Assembly (NCBI RefSeq): GCF_030269765.1
Contig: NZ_BSTX01000001.1
Location: 1,034,106 to 1,098,105 of the forward strand
DNA length: 64,000 bases
Origin: Actinorhabdospora filicis
GTDB taxonomy: Bacteria > Actinomycetota > Actinomycetes > Mycobacteriales > Micromonosporaceae
Direction: 5' to 3'
Shown here: positions 1-9,980 of the stretch, one piece after another
Position numbering within the stretch: position 1 is the stretch's first letter
Layout: every line of letters starts with the position of its first letter
Program-made: the position numbers and the translations under genes
Notes under the pieces: generated by a model
What the model saw: the letters and a program-made list of their open reading frames with translations, nothing else
The model's database searches: none
What the model was told of the DNA's origin: nothing

Positions 1-1
1 G

Positions 2-898
2 TCGGTGCTGAACTTCGACTGCGCGATCGCGGGCGCGGCGGCGCGCATGGTGACCGCCGCGCGTGGGCGTCCCATCATCGAGATGGGCTCGCGGCGGGCG
101 CACGAGGAGGGCGCGGTGGCGGCGGCCCGCGCGGCCTACCTGGCGGGCTTCTCGGTGACCTCGAACCTCCAGGCGGGCCTGCGCTACGGGATCCCCACGG
201 CGGGCACGTCGGCGCACGCGTACACGCTGCTGCACGACTCGGAGCCGGAGGCCTTCGCCTCGCAGGTGGCGTCCCTGGGCACCGACACCACGCTGCTGGT
301 GGACACCTACGACATCACCGAGGGCATCCGGCGGGCCATCGCGACGGCCGGGCCGAACCTGCGGGCGATCCGCATCGACTCCGGTGACCTGCACGTGCTG
401 GGGCAGCAGTCGCGTGAGCTGCTGGACTCGCTGGGCGCGGTCGACACCAAGATCGTGGTCTCGGGCGACCTGGACGAGTACGCCATCGCGTCGCTGGCGG
501 CCACACCGGTCGACATCTACGGCGCGGGCACGGCCGTGGTGACCGGTTCGGGCGCGCCCACCGCGGGCCTGGTCTACAAGCTGGTCGAGGTCGACGGGCG
601 GCCGGTGGTCAAGCGCTCGGAGAACAAGGCGACCGTCGGCGGGCGCAAGACGGCCGTCCGGCGGCACAAGCCGACCGGTACGGCCGTGGAGGAGGTCGTG
701 GTCTCGCAGGGCGCGCCGGAGCCGCAGCCGCACGACCGGCTGCTCCAGCGTCCGCTCGTGCGCGCCGGTGAGCGCGTGGAGGGGCTGCCGGACCTGACCG
801 AGGCGCGCGACCACCTGCGGGAATGCCTGATCTCGATCCCGTGGGAGGGCCTGAAGCTGTCCCAGGGCGACCCGGCGATCCCGGTGCTGATGCGTTAG
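2..898 (+). CDS. pncB: nicotinate phosphoribosyltransferase, 5' end outside window
   Basis: The enzyme joins nicotinic acid to PRPP, with ATP, to make nicotinate mononucleotide in the Preiss-Handler NAD salvage route in the cytoplasm. Only about 298 C-terminal residues are present; the family is usually 430-440 aa, so roughly 140 residues and the start lie to the left. The frame is open to the window edge. Visible family motifs are EMGSRRAHE near residue 25, RIDSGDLH near 121, SGDLDEY near 155 and GAGTAVVTG near 175 (phosphate-binding barrel end), then KRSENKATVGGRK. The stop overlaps the stop of the convergent nicotinamidase gene by 4 bp, so both enzymes that feed NAD salvage sit end to end. 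Confidence 0.95.
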   Translation, partial: SVLNFDCAIAGAAARMVTAARGRPIIEMGSRRAHEEGAVAAARAAYLAGFSVTSNLQAGLRYGIPTAGTSAHAYTLLHDSEPEAFASQVASLGTDTTLLVDTYDITEGIRRAIATAGPNLRAIRIDSGDLHVLGQQSRELLDSLGAVDTKIVVSGDLDEYAIASLAATPVDIYGAGTAVVTGSGAPTAGLVYKLVEVDGRPVVKRSENKATVGGRKTAVRRHKPTGTAVEEVVVSQGAPEPQPHDRLLQRPLVRAGERVEGLPDLTEARDHLRECLISIPWEGLKLSQGDPAIPVLMR

Positions 899-1464
899 CG
901 CACGATCGGCGAACCCACGAGGGCGACCTCGGCGGCCCGCAGCTCGGCGAGGGCGGTCTCCGTGGTCGCCTTCGCCACCCCGGCGGTCATGTCCAGCAGG
1001 ACCGTCGTGGTGAAGCCCTCGCGGGCGGCGTCCAGCGCGGTGGCGCGCACGCAGTGGTCGGTGGCGATGCCGACCACGTCGACGTCGGTGACCTCGCGCG
1101 CCCGCAGCCAGTCGGCCAGGCGGGTGCTGTCGCTGCTGCCCTCGAAACCGGAGTAGGCGGCGGCGTAGGCGCCCTTGTCGAAGACGGCCTCCACGCCCGA
1201 GTGGTCGAACTCGGGGTGGAACTTCGCCCCGTCGGTGCCGACGACGCAGTGCACGGGCCAGGAGTCGACGTAGTCGGGTTCGGCGCTGAAGTGGGCGCCG
1301 GGGTCGATGTGGTGGTCGCGGGTGGCGACGACGTGGTCCCAGCGGCCGTTCGTCCGCAGCGCCTCGGTGACCGCCCGGGCCACCTCGGTGCCGCCGGAGA
1401 CGGCGAGCGAGCCGCCCTCGCAGAAGTCGATCTGGACGTCCACGACGATCAGAGCGCGAGTCAT
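895..1464 (-). CDS. pncA: nicotinamidase (isochorismatase family)
   Basis: It hydrolyses nicotinamide to nicotinic acid and ammonia, the substrate of the neighbouring PncB. The 189-aa length is typical. The catalytic triad is visible as D9 (VVDVQIDF), K97 (FDKGAY) and C138 (ATDHCVRA). The metal site is D50, H52 and H58 in RDHHIDPGAHF. It is convergent with pncB with a 4-bp overlap. There is no Shine-Dalgarno before the ATG; instead TAGGCT lies 7 nt upstream (1472-1477), so the mRNA is probably leaderless. Members of this family also activate pyrazinamide; that is family knowledge, not seen here. Confidence 0.95.
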   Translation of the reverse strand: MTRALIVVDVQIDFCEGGSLAVSGGTEVARAVTEALRTNGRWDHVVATRDHHIDPGAHFSAEPDYVDSWPVHCVVGTDGAKFHPEFDHSGVEAVFDKGAYAAAYSGFEGSSDSTRLADWLRAREVTDVDVVGIATDHCVRATALDAAREGFTTTVLLDMTAGVAKATTETALAELRAAEVALVGSPIVR

Positions 1465-1474
1465 GGCGACAAGC

Positions 1475-3313
<1,839 letters not shown>

Positions 3314-3355
3314 TCATGCGGGAAACTGGGCCGACCATCGTGGAGGGAGGCACCC

Positions 3356-4096
3356 ATGGCCGAACCGGCGCGGACGCGGCTGGGCGTCCTGGAACGTCCC
3401 GGCACCGACTTCCCCTACTACGCCGGCGAGCCGGTCACGATCACCGGCGGGCGGTGGTGGGTGGTGGTCGCCGCCGTCGCGGCGGGCTTCGCGTCCCTGA
3501 CGCTCATCCCGCTGACCGGCGTCGTGACGGCGTTCATCCCCACGATCCTGTTCACCGGACTCCCGCTGGCCGCGCTGATCTGGGCCGCGCGAGGGCACTG
3601 GAAGGCCATCTTCCGGCGCGTCGGGCTCACCGAGATCGGCACGATGCTGTTCTACCTGGTGCTGAACCTGCTGGTCAGCGTCATCACCGCGACGATCCTC
3701 AGCGGCGTCACCGACACCCACGCCAACCCGAACGCCGACGCCCTGGCCGACATGAGCACCGTCGAGCGGATCATGTTCTACCCGCGCACGGCCATCCAGC
3801 TCTTCGGCGAGGAGCTGCTGACCATCCTGCCGTTCCTGGCGCTGCTCTACTGGCTCTACAACCGGGTCGGCATGGACCGGCGCAAGGCCGTCATCGTCTC
3901 CTGGATCGCCACCGCGGTCATGTTCGGCGCGCTGCACCTGCCGACCTACGACTGGAACGTCATCCAGGCCGTCGTCGGGATCGGCATCGCGCGGATCGTC
4001 CTCACCGCCGCCTACCTGCGCACCAAGAACATCTGGGTGTCCACCGGCACGCACATCCTCAACGACTGGGTGATGTTCACCCTCGCCGGGCACTGA
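3356..4096 (+). CDS. CPBP-family intramembrane metalloprotease
   Basis: A 246-aa polytopic membrane protein with about seven hydrophobic segments. It carries the CPBP (Abi) signature: a Glu-Glu motif in FGEELLTILPF near residue 160, a helix ending in ALHLP near 195, and a final His-Asn pair in GTHILNDW near 231. These Glu and His residues are the presumed metal ligands of type II CAAX prenyl endopeptidase relatives. The first motif has Leu instead of the common Arg at EExxxR. Family members process membrane peptides or act in bacteriocin self-immunity; no peptide partner is adjacent. The ATG is preceded by GGAGGC, a good ribosome-binding site. Confidence 0.82.
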   Translation: MAEPARTRLGVLERPGTDFPYYAGEPVTITGGRWWVVVAAVAAGFASLTLIPLTGVVTAFIPTILFTGLPLAALIWAARGHWKAIFRRVGLTEIGTMLFYLVLNLLVSVITATILSGVTDTHANPNADALADMSTVERIMFYPRTAIQLFGEELLTILPFLALLYWLYNRVGMDRRKAVIVSWIATAVMFGALHLPTYDWNVIQAVVGIGIARIVLTAAYLRTKNIWVSTGTHILNDWVMFTLAGH

Positions 4097-4097
4097 A

Positions 4098-4131
4098 AAA
4101 CCGCCGGCCCCCAGACGGGGACCGGCGGTTT
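4098..4131. terminator. bidirectional hairpin terminator
   Basis: AAACCGCCGG and CCGGCGGTTT form a perfect stem that is extended by a CCCC/GGGG pairing around an AGAC loop. A-rich and T-rich flanks lie on either side, so it can serve both the CPBP gene and the convergent ctaD gene. Confidence 0.75.
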
Positions 4132-4146
4132 CGGTGTCACGCGGCC

Positions 4147-5832
4147 TTAGTGGCCGATGGCCTTGCCGTTGGCCGCTTCGAGCGCGGCCAGGGCCTCGCC
4201 GTGCTTGGCGTCGAAGGCCGGGCGCTCGCTGCGGATGCGCGGCATCTTGTCGAAGTTGCGCAGCGGGGGCGGGCAGCTGGTCGCCCACTCCAGGGAGCCG
4301 CCGTAGCCCCACGGGTCGTCCACGTTCACCACGCGGCCCGCCTTGTACGACTTGTACATGTTCCAGATGAACGGCAGGGTCGAGGCGCCCAGGATGAAGG
4401 CGCCCACCGAGGAGATCGTGTTCAGCGTGGTGAAGCCGTCCTCGGGCGCGTAGTCGGCGTAGCGACGCGGGAAGCCCTCGTTGCCCAGCCAGTGCTGCAC
4501 CAGGAAGGTCGTGTGGAAACCGATCATGGTCAGCCAGAAGTGGACCTTGGCCAGCCGCTCGTCGTACATCCGGCCGAACATCTTCGGGAACCAGAAGTAC
4601 ACACCGGCGTAGACGGCGAACACGATCGTCCCGAACAGCACGTAGTGGAAGTGCGCCACCACGAAGTAGGTGTCGGAGACGTGGAAGTCGATCGGGGGCG
4701 AGGCCAGCAGGACGCCGGACAGGCCGCCGAAGAGGAAGGTCACCATGAAGCCGATGGAGAACAGCATCGGCGCCTCGAAGGTGAGCTGCCCCTTCCACAT
4801 CGTGCCGATCCAGTCGAAGAACTTGATGCCGGTGGGCACCGCGATCAGGAACGTCATGAAGGAGAAGAACGGCAGCAGCACCTGGCCGGTGGCGAACATG
4901 TGGTGCGCCCACACCGCCATCGACAGGGCCGCGATGGCCAGCGTCGCGCCGATCAGGGTCTTGTAACCGAAGATCGGCTTGCGGCTGAACACCGGGATGA
5001 TCTCGGAGACGATCCCGAAGAACGGCAGGGCGACGATGTACACCTCGGGATGCCCGAAGAACCAGAAGAGGTTCTGCCACAGCATCGCCCCGCCGGTCTC
5101 CACGTCGAAGACGTGCGCGCCGAGGTGACGGTCGGCCAGCACCATGCACAGCGCGGCGGCCAGGATCGGGAAGACCATCAGCACCAGCAGCGCGGTGACC
5201 AGCAGGTTCCAGGTGAAGATCGGCATCCGGAACATGGTCATGCCCGGCGCGCGCAGCGTCAGGATCGTGGTGACCAGGTTGACCGAACCCAGGATCGTGC
5301 CCAGACCGGAGATGAGCAGGCCCACGAACCAGAGGTCGGCGCCCACACCCGGGGAGTTCACGACGTCCGACAGCGGCTGGTAGGCGAACCAGCCGAAGTC
5401 GGCGGCGCCACCGGGGGTGGCGAACCCGAGGATCACCAGGGTCCCGCCGAACAGGTACAGCCAGTAGGCGAAGGAGTTGAGTCGGGGGAACGCCACGTCG
5501 GGCGCGCCGATCTGCAGCGGGACGATGTAGTTGCCGAACGCGAACACCACGGGGGTGGCGAACAGCAGCAGCATGATCGTGCCGTGCATCGTGAACAGCT
5601 GATTGAACTGCTCGGCCGACAGGAACTGCAGGCCCGGGCGAGCCAGCTCCGCGCGCATCAGCAGGGCCAGGAAGCCCCCGATGCCGAAGAACGCGAAGGA
5701 CGTGACCAGGTACATGATCCCGATCTGCTTCGCGTCCGTGGTGCGGATGGTTCGCGCCAGCCACGATCCCTTGGGCTCACGACGCACCGGCCAGGGCCGC
5801 GCGACGATCGGCTTCGGTGAAACGGTGGTCAC
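4147..5832 (-). CDS. ctaD: cytochrome c oxidase subunit I
   Basis: The catalytic subunit of the aa3-type terminal oxidase in the cytoplasmic membrane. It reduces oxygen to water and pumps protons. The 561-aa product has about 12 membrane helices. Visible metal-site motifs are [17 protein letters not shown] (CuB His cross-linked to Tyr), AHHMFATG (two CuB His ligands) and HFHYVLFGT (haem a3 and haem a ligands). The GTG at 5832 is chosen over an upstream in-frame start because AGGAGG lies 7 nt before it. Subunits II-IV are not adjacent, as is common where actinomycetes keep an isolated ctaD copy. Confidence 0.96.
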   Translation of the reverse strand: MTTVSPKPIVARPWPVRREPKGSWLARTIRTTDAKQIGIMYLVTSFAFFGIGGFLALLMRAELARPGLQFLSAEQFNQLFTMHGTIMLLLFATPVVFAFGNYIVPLQIGAPDVAFPRLNSFAYWLYLFGGTLVILGFATPGGAADFGWFAYQPLSDVVNSPGVGADLWFVGLLISGLGTILGSVNLVTTILTLRAPGMTMFRMPIFTWNLLVTALLVLMVFPILAAALCMVLADRHLGAHVFDVETGGAMLWQNLFWFFGHPEVYIVALPFFGIVSEIIPVFSRKPIFGYKTLIGATLAIAALSMAVWAHHMFATGQVLLPFFSFMTFLIAVPTGIKFFDWIGTMWKGQLTFEAPMLFSIGFMVTFLFGGLSGVLLASPPIDFHVSDTYFVVAHFHYVLFGTIVFAVYAGVYFWFPKMFGRMYDERLAKVHFWLTMIGFHTTFLVQHWLGNEGFPRRYADYAPEDGFTTLNTISSVGAFILGASTLPFIWNMYKSYKAGRVVNVDDPWGYGGSLEWATSCPPPLRNFDKMPRIRSERPAFDAKHGEALAALEAANGKAIGH

Positions 5833-5982
5833 CTGTCGGCCTCCTGTGGCGTCTCTCGTTATGTGCGGACTGCGGCAGGGCACGCCGATGGCCCGGCGAT
5901 CGCAGAATAGCCCCAACGGTCCTCTACGCGTTGTCGGGGTTGGCAAAATGATCGGCGTGGCGTACTGGCATCATGCGTGGCC

Positions 5983-6663
5983 ATGGAGTCCACGGAGGAC
6001 CGTTTCGCGGACGGGTACAACCACCTCACCACCAGCGACGAGACCTCCGTGACGAAGAGGTACCGCGGCCCCGACGCCTCCACCAGGCGCACCCGCGAGG
6101 CCACCGTCCTGCGCGCCATCGCCTCCGTCGTCCCCGTCCCGGCGCTGCTGGACGAAGGTGAGGACTACGTCACCATGCGGCTCATGCCCGGCGCACACGG
6201 CCGCGAGCTGCTCGAACCCGACACCGCCGCCCCCGTCCTGGCCGCCTGCGGCCGCATGCTCGCCCGCGTCCACGCCGTCCCCCCGGCCGTCCTGCCGCTG
6301 CCCGGGCAGGGCGTCCTCGTCCACGGCGACTTCACCCCCGCCAACGTCATCTTCGGCGACGGGCTCCGCGAGATCACCGCCGTCCTCGACTGGGAATCGG
6401 CCCACCTCGGCCGCCCCGTCGAAGACCTCGCCTGGTGCGAATGGTCGGTGCGCACCCACCGGCCCGACTGCGTCCCGGCGCTGCCGCACCTGTACCACGG
6501 GTACGGGATCCAGCGACCGGTCTGGCCGGTGCTGCGCGGGGCGATGCTGTCGCGGATCCGCGAGCTGGTGGACTTCCATTCGCGGGATGAGAGCGAGCGC
6601 GGACGCGCGCTGCTGGCGGACTGGCGGCGGCGGATGGCGATCACTTCGGGGTGGCGGGGGTAG
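5983..6663 (+). CDS. aminoglycoside-phosphotransferase-like kinase
   Basis: A 226-aa member of the APH/choline-kinase fold. The Brenner motif VHGDFTPANVIF near residue 110 supplies the catalytic Asp, and LDWESAHLGRPVEDLAW near 133 is the metal-binding DxD-type segment. The protein is short: the N-terminal ATP-binding lobe is reduced to about 75 residues with KRYRGP as the probable Lys strand. The substrate is unknown; most homologues of this kind phosphorylate small hydroxylated molecules rather than giving resistance. An in-frame GTG six bases earlier is an alternative start. It is divergent from ctaD with a 150-bp gap. Confidence 0.8.
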   Translation: MESTEDRFADGYNHLTTSDETSVTKRYRGPDASTRRTREATVLRAIASVVPVPALLDEGEDYVTMRLMPGAHGRELLEPDTAAPVLAACGRMLARVHAVPPAVLPLPGQGVLVHGDFTPANVIFGDGLREITAVLDWESAHLGRPVEDLAWCEWSVRTHRPDCVPALPHLYHGYGIQRPVWPVLRGAMLSRIRELVDFHSRDESERGRALLADWRRRMAITSGWRG

Positions 6664-6689
6664 GGGTTCTGCCGGGCGGGTTCTTCCGG

Positions 6690-7975
6690 ACGGGCGGGCG
6701 GGTGAAGCTTGTTCGGGTGCCCGGTGGGGTGAGGCGTGCTCCGAGGGGAGACGAGTGAAGGTGTTTCGCCTGGCCACCTCGACCACTCACGACCACCCCC
6801 GACTGCCGTCGACTGTCCCCGGCAACCCCGGACGCCTCGGCCACGCTGGCCGCTTCGGCCACGCTTGCCCCTGACCGCCTCGATCACCCCGATCACCTCG
6901 GCCTCCCCGACGGGGGCGGACAGGCCGATGAGGCAGCTTCATGTGAGCTGCATGCGAACCGGTGGATCGGCCGGATGGGCGGGTGAGTTGTTCTCAGAAG
7001 CCCGGCAGGACGAGACCGGCCCGGAACAAGAAGAACTCAAGGCGAGCGAAGGTGTTTCACCTGGCCGCCTGGCCGTCTCGACGACACCGGCCGCCCCAGA
7101 CAGCTCGAACGACCTGCCCTCTCAAATACCCCGCTCCCGAACGGCCTGCCCCTCGGCTGACCCGACCGGCCCGATCCTCCCGACCGGCTCAGCCTCTCCG
7201 GCCGGCCTCAGCCTTTCCGACCGCGGGGAGGGGCGAGTCGATATGTGAGGCCGCTTCATGCGCGCCACATGCGGACTGGCAGATCCGCCGGACGGACAGG
7301 TGAAGCGTGCTCGGGTGCCCGACAAGGACGAGTCCGCGCCCGGGATGAGACGAGTGAGGGTGTTCCATTCGGCCGCCCCTGACCGCCTCTGGCCACTCCC
7401 GACCGCCCCGACCACCCCGGCCCCTGGGGCGGACAGGCCGACAGGTGATGCCGCTGCAACCGAGCCGCAACGAGCCGCCGGATCCGCCAGACAGGCGGAC
7501 GGGAGGGCGCGAGGACGGAAGGGCGGCGGGAGGGCGGGAGGGCGGGTGAAGCGTGCTCGGGTGCCCGGTGGGGTGAGGCGTGCTCCGATGGGAGACGAGT
7601 GAGCGGGTTTCACCCGACGGCCCTGACCGGCTCAACCGACCCCGGCGACCCCGGACACCTCGGCCATCTTGACCACCTCGGCCTCTCCGATCGCCGGGAA
7701 GGCGAGTCGACATGTGAGGCCGCTTCATGCGAGCCACGCGCAAGCCGACGGATCCGCCGGATGGCAAGTGAATCGCCCTCGGGTGCCCGGTGGGATGGGG
7801 ACGTGCTTCAAGGGAGACGAGTGAGGGGGTTTCACTCGGCCGCCCCAGACCGCCTCCGGCCACTCCCGACCGCTCCCGACCACCCCGGCCTCTGGGGCCA
7901 GACCGGCCGACGGGCCGACACGTGAGGCCGCCTCATCTGAGCCGCGCACGAAACGGCGGGTCCACGGTGTGCCGG
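6690..7975. repeat. array of about five diverged 220-310 bp direct repeats
   Basis: A gene-free region made of related units. A conserved core (CGAGTGA or a variant) begins at 6752, 7043, 7351, 7596 and 7818, giving spacings of 291, 308, 245 and 222 bp. Positions 6698-6757 and 7543-7602 match at almost every base. A second conserved block, around 7367-7440 and 7834-7920, carries a run of GACC/GGCC-rich sequence ending in GTGA. Each unit also has a palindrome like GGCGGATCCGCC and an inverted repeat near the core (CGAGTGA and TCACTCG in unit 5). All six frames are Pro/Arg/Ser-rich with no consistent codon bias, so coding is unlikely. Confidence 0.8.
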
Positions 7976-8447
7976 GTATGCGCGAGGCTCTCCGTGCGAA
8001 GGACACTCCCCACACTCGCGCCTGAATCCAGGGCGCCGGTCATGTACTTCTCGTACCGTGAGCGGGTGGGCGAGCTCGGGCCTCCCGGCCTCGCTGCGCG
8101 CCGGGATGACACGGCCTCACTCACGCCTGCACACGAACGGTCGGCGGTGCCGTCGGCGATCGCGGCCTAGACCATCGTCGCCGTTCGGGGTCCTCGCGCG
8201 CCTCCGGACAACACCTAGAGGACCGAGACGCCTGGGCCGCCGGTCACGTGCTCCTGATGCGGCGCGAAGGTCGCCCGGGGATCGCGATGCGGGGTACAGG
8301 GGTACGGGTCTGCCGGTCACGTGCTTCCGGCACTGCCCGCTCTGGCCGCCCGGCACCCGGCGGTCCTACCCGAACCAGCCAGCCAGCCACGGCGTCACGC
8401 GGCCCCGCCCGTCACCCCGCCCACCAAAGCCCCCACCCAACCCAAAC
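7976..8447. other. non-coding spacer with three copies of a short GCCGGTCACGTG-like motif
   Basis: No convincing gene. The motif GCCGGTCAYGTRCT occurs near 8035, 8239 and 8312, each followed by a short GC-rich inverted segment. It may be a remnant of the preceding array or a separate small repeat. Beyond this only low-complexity C-rich sequence is seen up to the terminator at 8448. Confidence 0.45.
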
Positions 8448-8477
8448 CGCGCGGTGGGCCACCCGGCCCACCGCGCG
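8448..8477 (-). terminator. strong hairpin terminator of the kinase/roadblock/TAXI operon
   Basis: CGCGCGGTGGGCC and GGCCCACCGCGCG form a perfect 13-bp stem with a 4-nt loop, 19 bp after the TAXI stop codon. There is no long U tract, as is usual for high-GC actinomycete terminators. Confidence 0.75.
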
Positions 8478-8496
8478 TTCGCCACAACACGTCCCG

Positions 8497-9525
8497 CTAC
8501 TGCGGGTTCTCCGCGAAGTACCTCTCCGCGCCCTTGTGCAAGGGCACCGGTTTCGTGTTCGACGCGTTCGACTTCGTCAAATCGTTCACCACCGGCACCA
8601 GCGCGCCGATGTCCTTCTGGTGGTCGAACAGGGCCTTGCAGATGTCGTAGGCGAGCTGCTCGGGCATGTCCTGGCGGACCAGCAGCAGGGTCGGCGCCTC
8701 TACGGAGGCGACGTCCTCGACTTTGTACTCCTTGCCCTTGATCGTGGTCTGGCGGTAGCCGCCGTACTCGTTCGCCAGCTTCTCGGCGACCTGGCCCATG
8801 GGGACGAGGTGGTAGCCGCCGGTGGCCAGCAGGGCCTGGATGGGGGTGTTGGGAACGCCGGAGGAGGCGAAGAAGGCGTCGATGGCGTCCGCGCTGGAGC
8901 GCGGCATCTTCATCTTCTCGATCGCGGCGTTCACGGAGATGTTCTGCGAGACGATGTCGGATTCGATCTTGAGTCCGGCGGCCTCCAGGACGCGGCGGGA
9001 GAACAGGTCGTCACCGGACGCCTTGTTGCCGCGCGCCACGCGCAGGCCGCGCAGGCCCTCGACGTCCTTCACCTTCTGGCGGGGTGCGCCGGTGAGGGGG
9101 TCGGTGCCGATGTCGTCGCGGCAGACCAGGTGCAGGATGCCGGGGAACACCGACGCCAGCGACAGGATCTGCTGCTTCTGGTCGGAGAACTCACCGGTGC
9201 CCGCCAGGGCGTCGGCGGGCACGCCGTCGCCCGACAGGCACATGGCCGCGTCGCCGCGGGCCAGCCGGCGGATGTTGTCGATGGAGGCGCCGGTCGGCTG
9301 CGCGGTGGCCACCGCGCCGGGCAGCGAGGCGTTGATCGCGTCGGCGAGGGCGCCACCGAACTGGTAGTACACGCCGCTGGTGCCACCGGTGCCGATGGCG
9401 AGGCGGCCCTTGTTCCACTCGGTCGCGGAGTTCACCGGCTTGTCGCCGACCGCGTCGGAGCAGGCGGCGGTCAGTCCGACCGTGCCCAGTGCCGCCGCGA
9501 GCTTGAACAGACGGCGACGGTTCAT
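8497..9525 (-). CDS. TAXI-family TRAP-type solute-binding lipoprotein
   Basis: A 342-aa periplasmic-type binding protein of the TAXI (TRAP-associated extracytoplasmic immunogenic) family. The N-terminus has an Arg-rich start and a lipobox ending LTAAC at Cys22, so it is predicted to be lipid-anchored on the outer face of the membrane. The family signature is GTGGTSGVYYQFGGALADAIN near residues 45-65. TAXI proteins normally deliver substrates such as glutamate-like acids to a DctQM permease. No permease gene is present; the gene is coupled by a TGATG overlap to the roadblock gene of a sensor-kinase operon, which suggests a sensing rather than transport role (inference). Confidence 0.9.
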   Translation of the reverse strand: MNRRRLFKLAAALGTVGLTAACSDAVGDKPVNSATEWNKGRLAIGTGGTSGVYYQFGGALADAINASLPGAVATAQPTGASIDNIRRLARGDAAMCLSGDGVPADALAGTGEFSDQKQQILSLASVFPGILHLVCRDDIGTDPLTGAPRQKVKDVEGLRGLRVARGNKASGDDLFSRRVLEAAGLKIESDIVSQNISVNAAIEKMKMPRSSADAIDAFFASSGVPNTPIQALLATGGYHLVPMGQVAEKLANEYGGYRQTTIKGKEYKVEDVASVEAPTLLLVRQDMPEQLAYDICKALFDHQKDIGALVPVVNDLTKSNASNTKPVPLHKGAERYFAENPQ

Positions 9526-9980
9526 CAGCGCTCCCCGACGGGCGGTGCGCTGCCCGCGGCGCGGCGGATGGCGGGTTCAAGGGCGCTGGCGACCCGCTTG
9601 ACGAGCAGCGCCATCTCATAGCCGACGAGGCCCAGGTCGCAACCGGCGGCGGCCAGGACGGCCACCTGCGCCCGGTCCCCAACCGCCATCAGCAACAGCA
9701 CACCACCGTCCATGTCCACAACCGCCTGCCGGACACGCCCTGCGGCGAGCACACGGGAGGCACCGGTGGTCAGGGAGGCCAAACCGCTGGTGATGGCGGC
9801 GAGCTGGTCGGCACGGTCGGTGGGCAGGCCCGCGGAGGCGGCGAGGGCCAGACCGTCGACAGAAACCGTCAGCGCGTGCGCGACATCGGGCACCTTCTGC
9901 GTGAACGAGGTGAGCAACCAGTCGAGCTCACCGACCGCGCCCGCGTGTGCGCCATTGCCGGGCGGCATCGATCGAGTCAT
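9525..9980 (-). CDS. roadblock/LC7-domain protein (CvnB-like)
   Basis: A 151-aa cytoplasmic protein of the roadblock/LC7 superfamily. It has the usual alternating hydrophobic pattern: DWLLTSFTQKVPDVAHALTVSVDGLALAAS near residues 19-48, then LAAITSGLASL and a C-terminal GYEMALLVKRV helix. In Streptomyces conservons the equivalent CvnB partners a histidine-kinase-like CvnA and a small GTPase CvnD. Here only the kinase (upstream, ATGA overlap) and the TAXI protein (downstream, TGATG overlap) are present. The DUF742 and GTPase genes of a full conservon are missing. Confidence 0.88.
   Translation of the reverse strand: MTRSMPPGNGAHAGAVGELDWLLTSFTQKVPDVAHALTVSVDGLALAASAGLPTDRADQLAAITSGLASLTTGASRVLAAGRVRQAVVDMDGGVLLLMAVGDRAQVAVLAAAGCDLGLVGYEMALLVKRVASALEPAIRRAAGSAPPVGER

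Noticed and set aside
5977..6663. Antibiotic-resistance kinase
   Set aside because: APH-fold motifs are present, but most such chromosomal proteins act on other metabolites and no resistance context is seen.
7189..7863. Long open frames on the minus strand inside the repeat array
   Set aside because: Several frames are open at once, the products are Pro/Arg/Ser-rich, and unit phrases reappear in different frames. This is what GC-rich repeats produce without coding.
6690..7975. CRISPR array
   Set aside because: Units are over 200 bp with no short identical repeats, no spacers and no cas genes.
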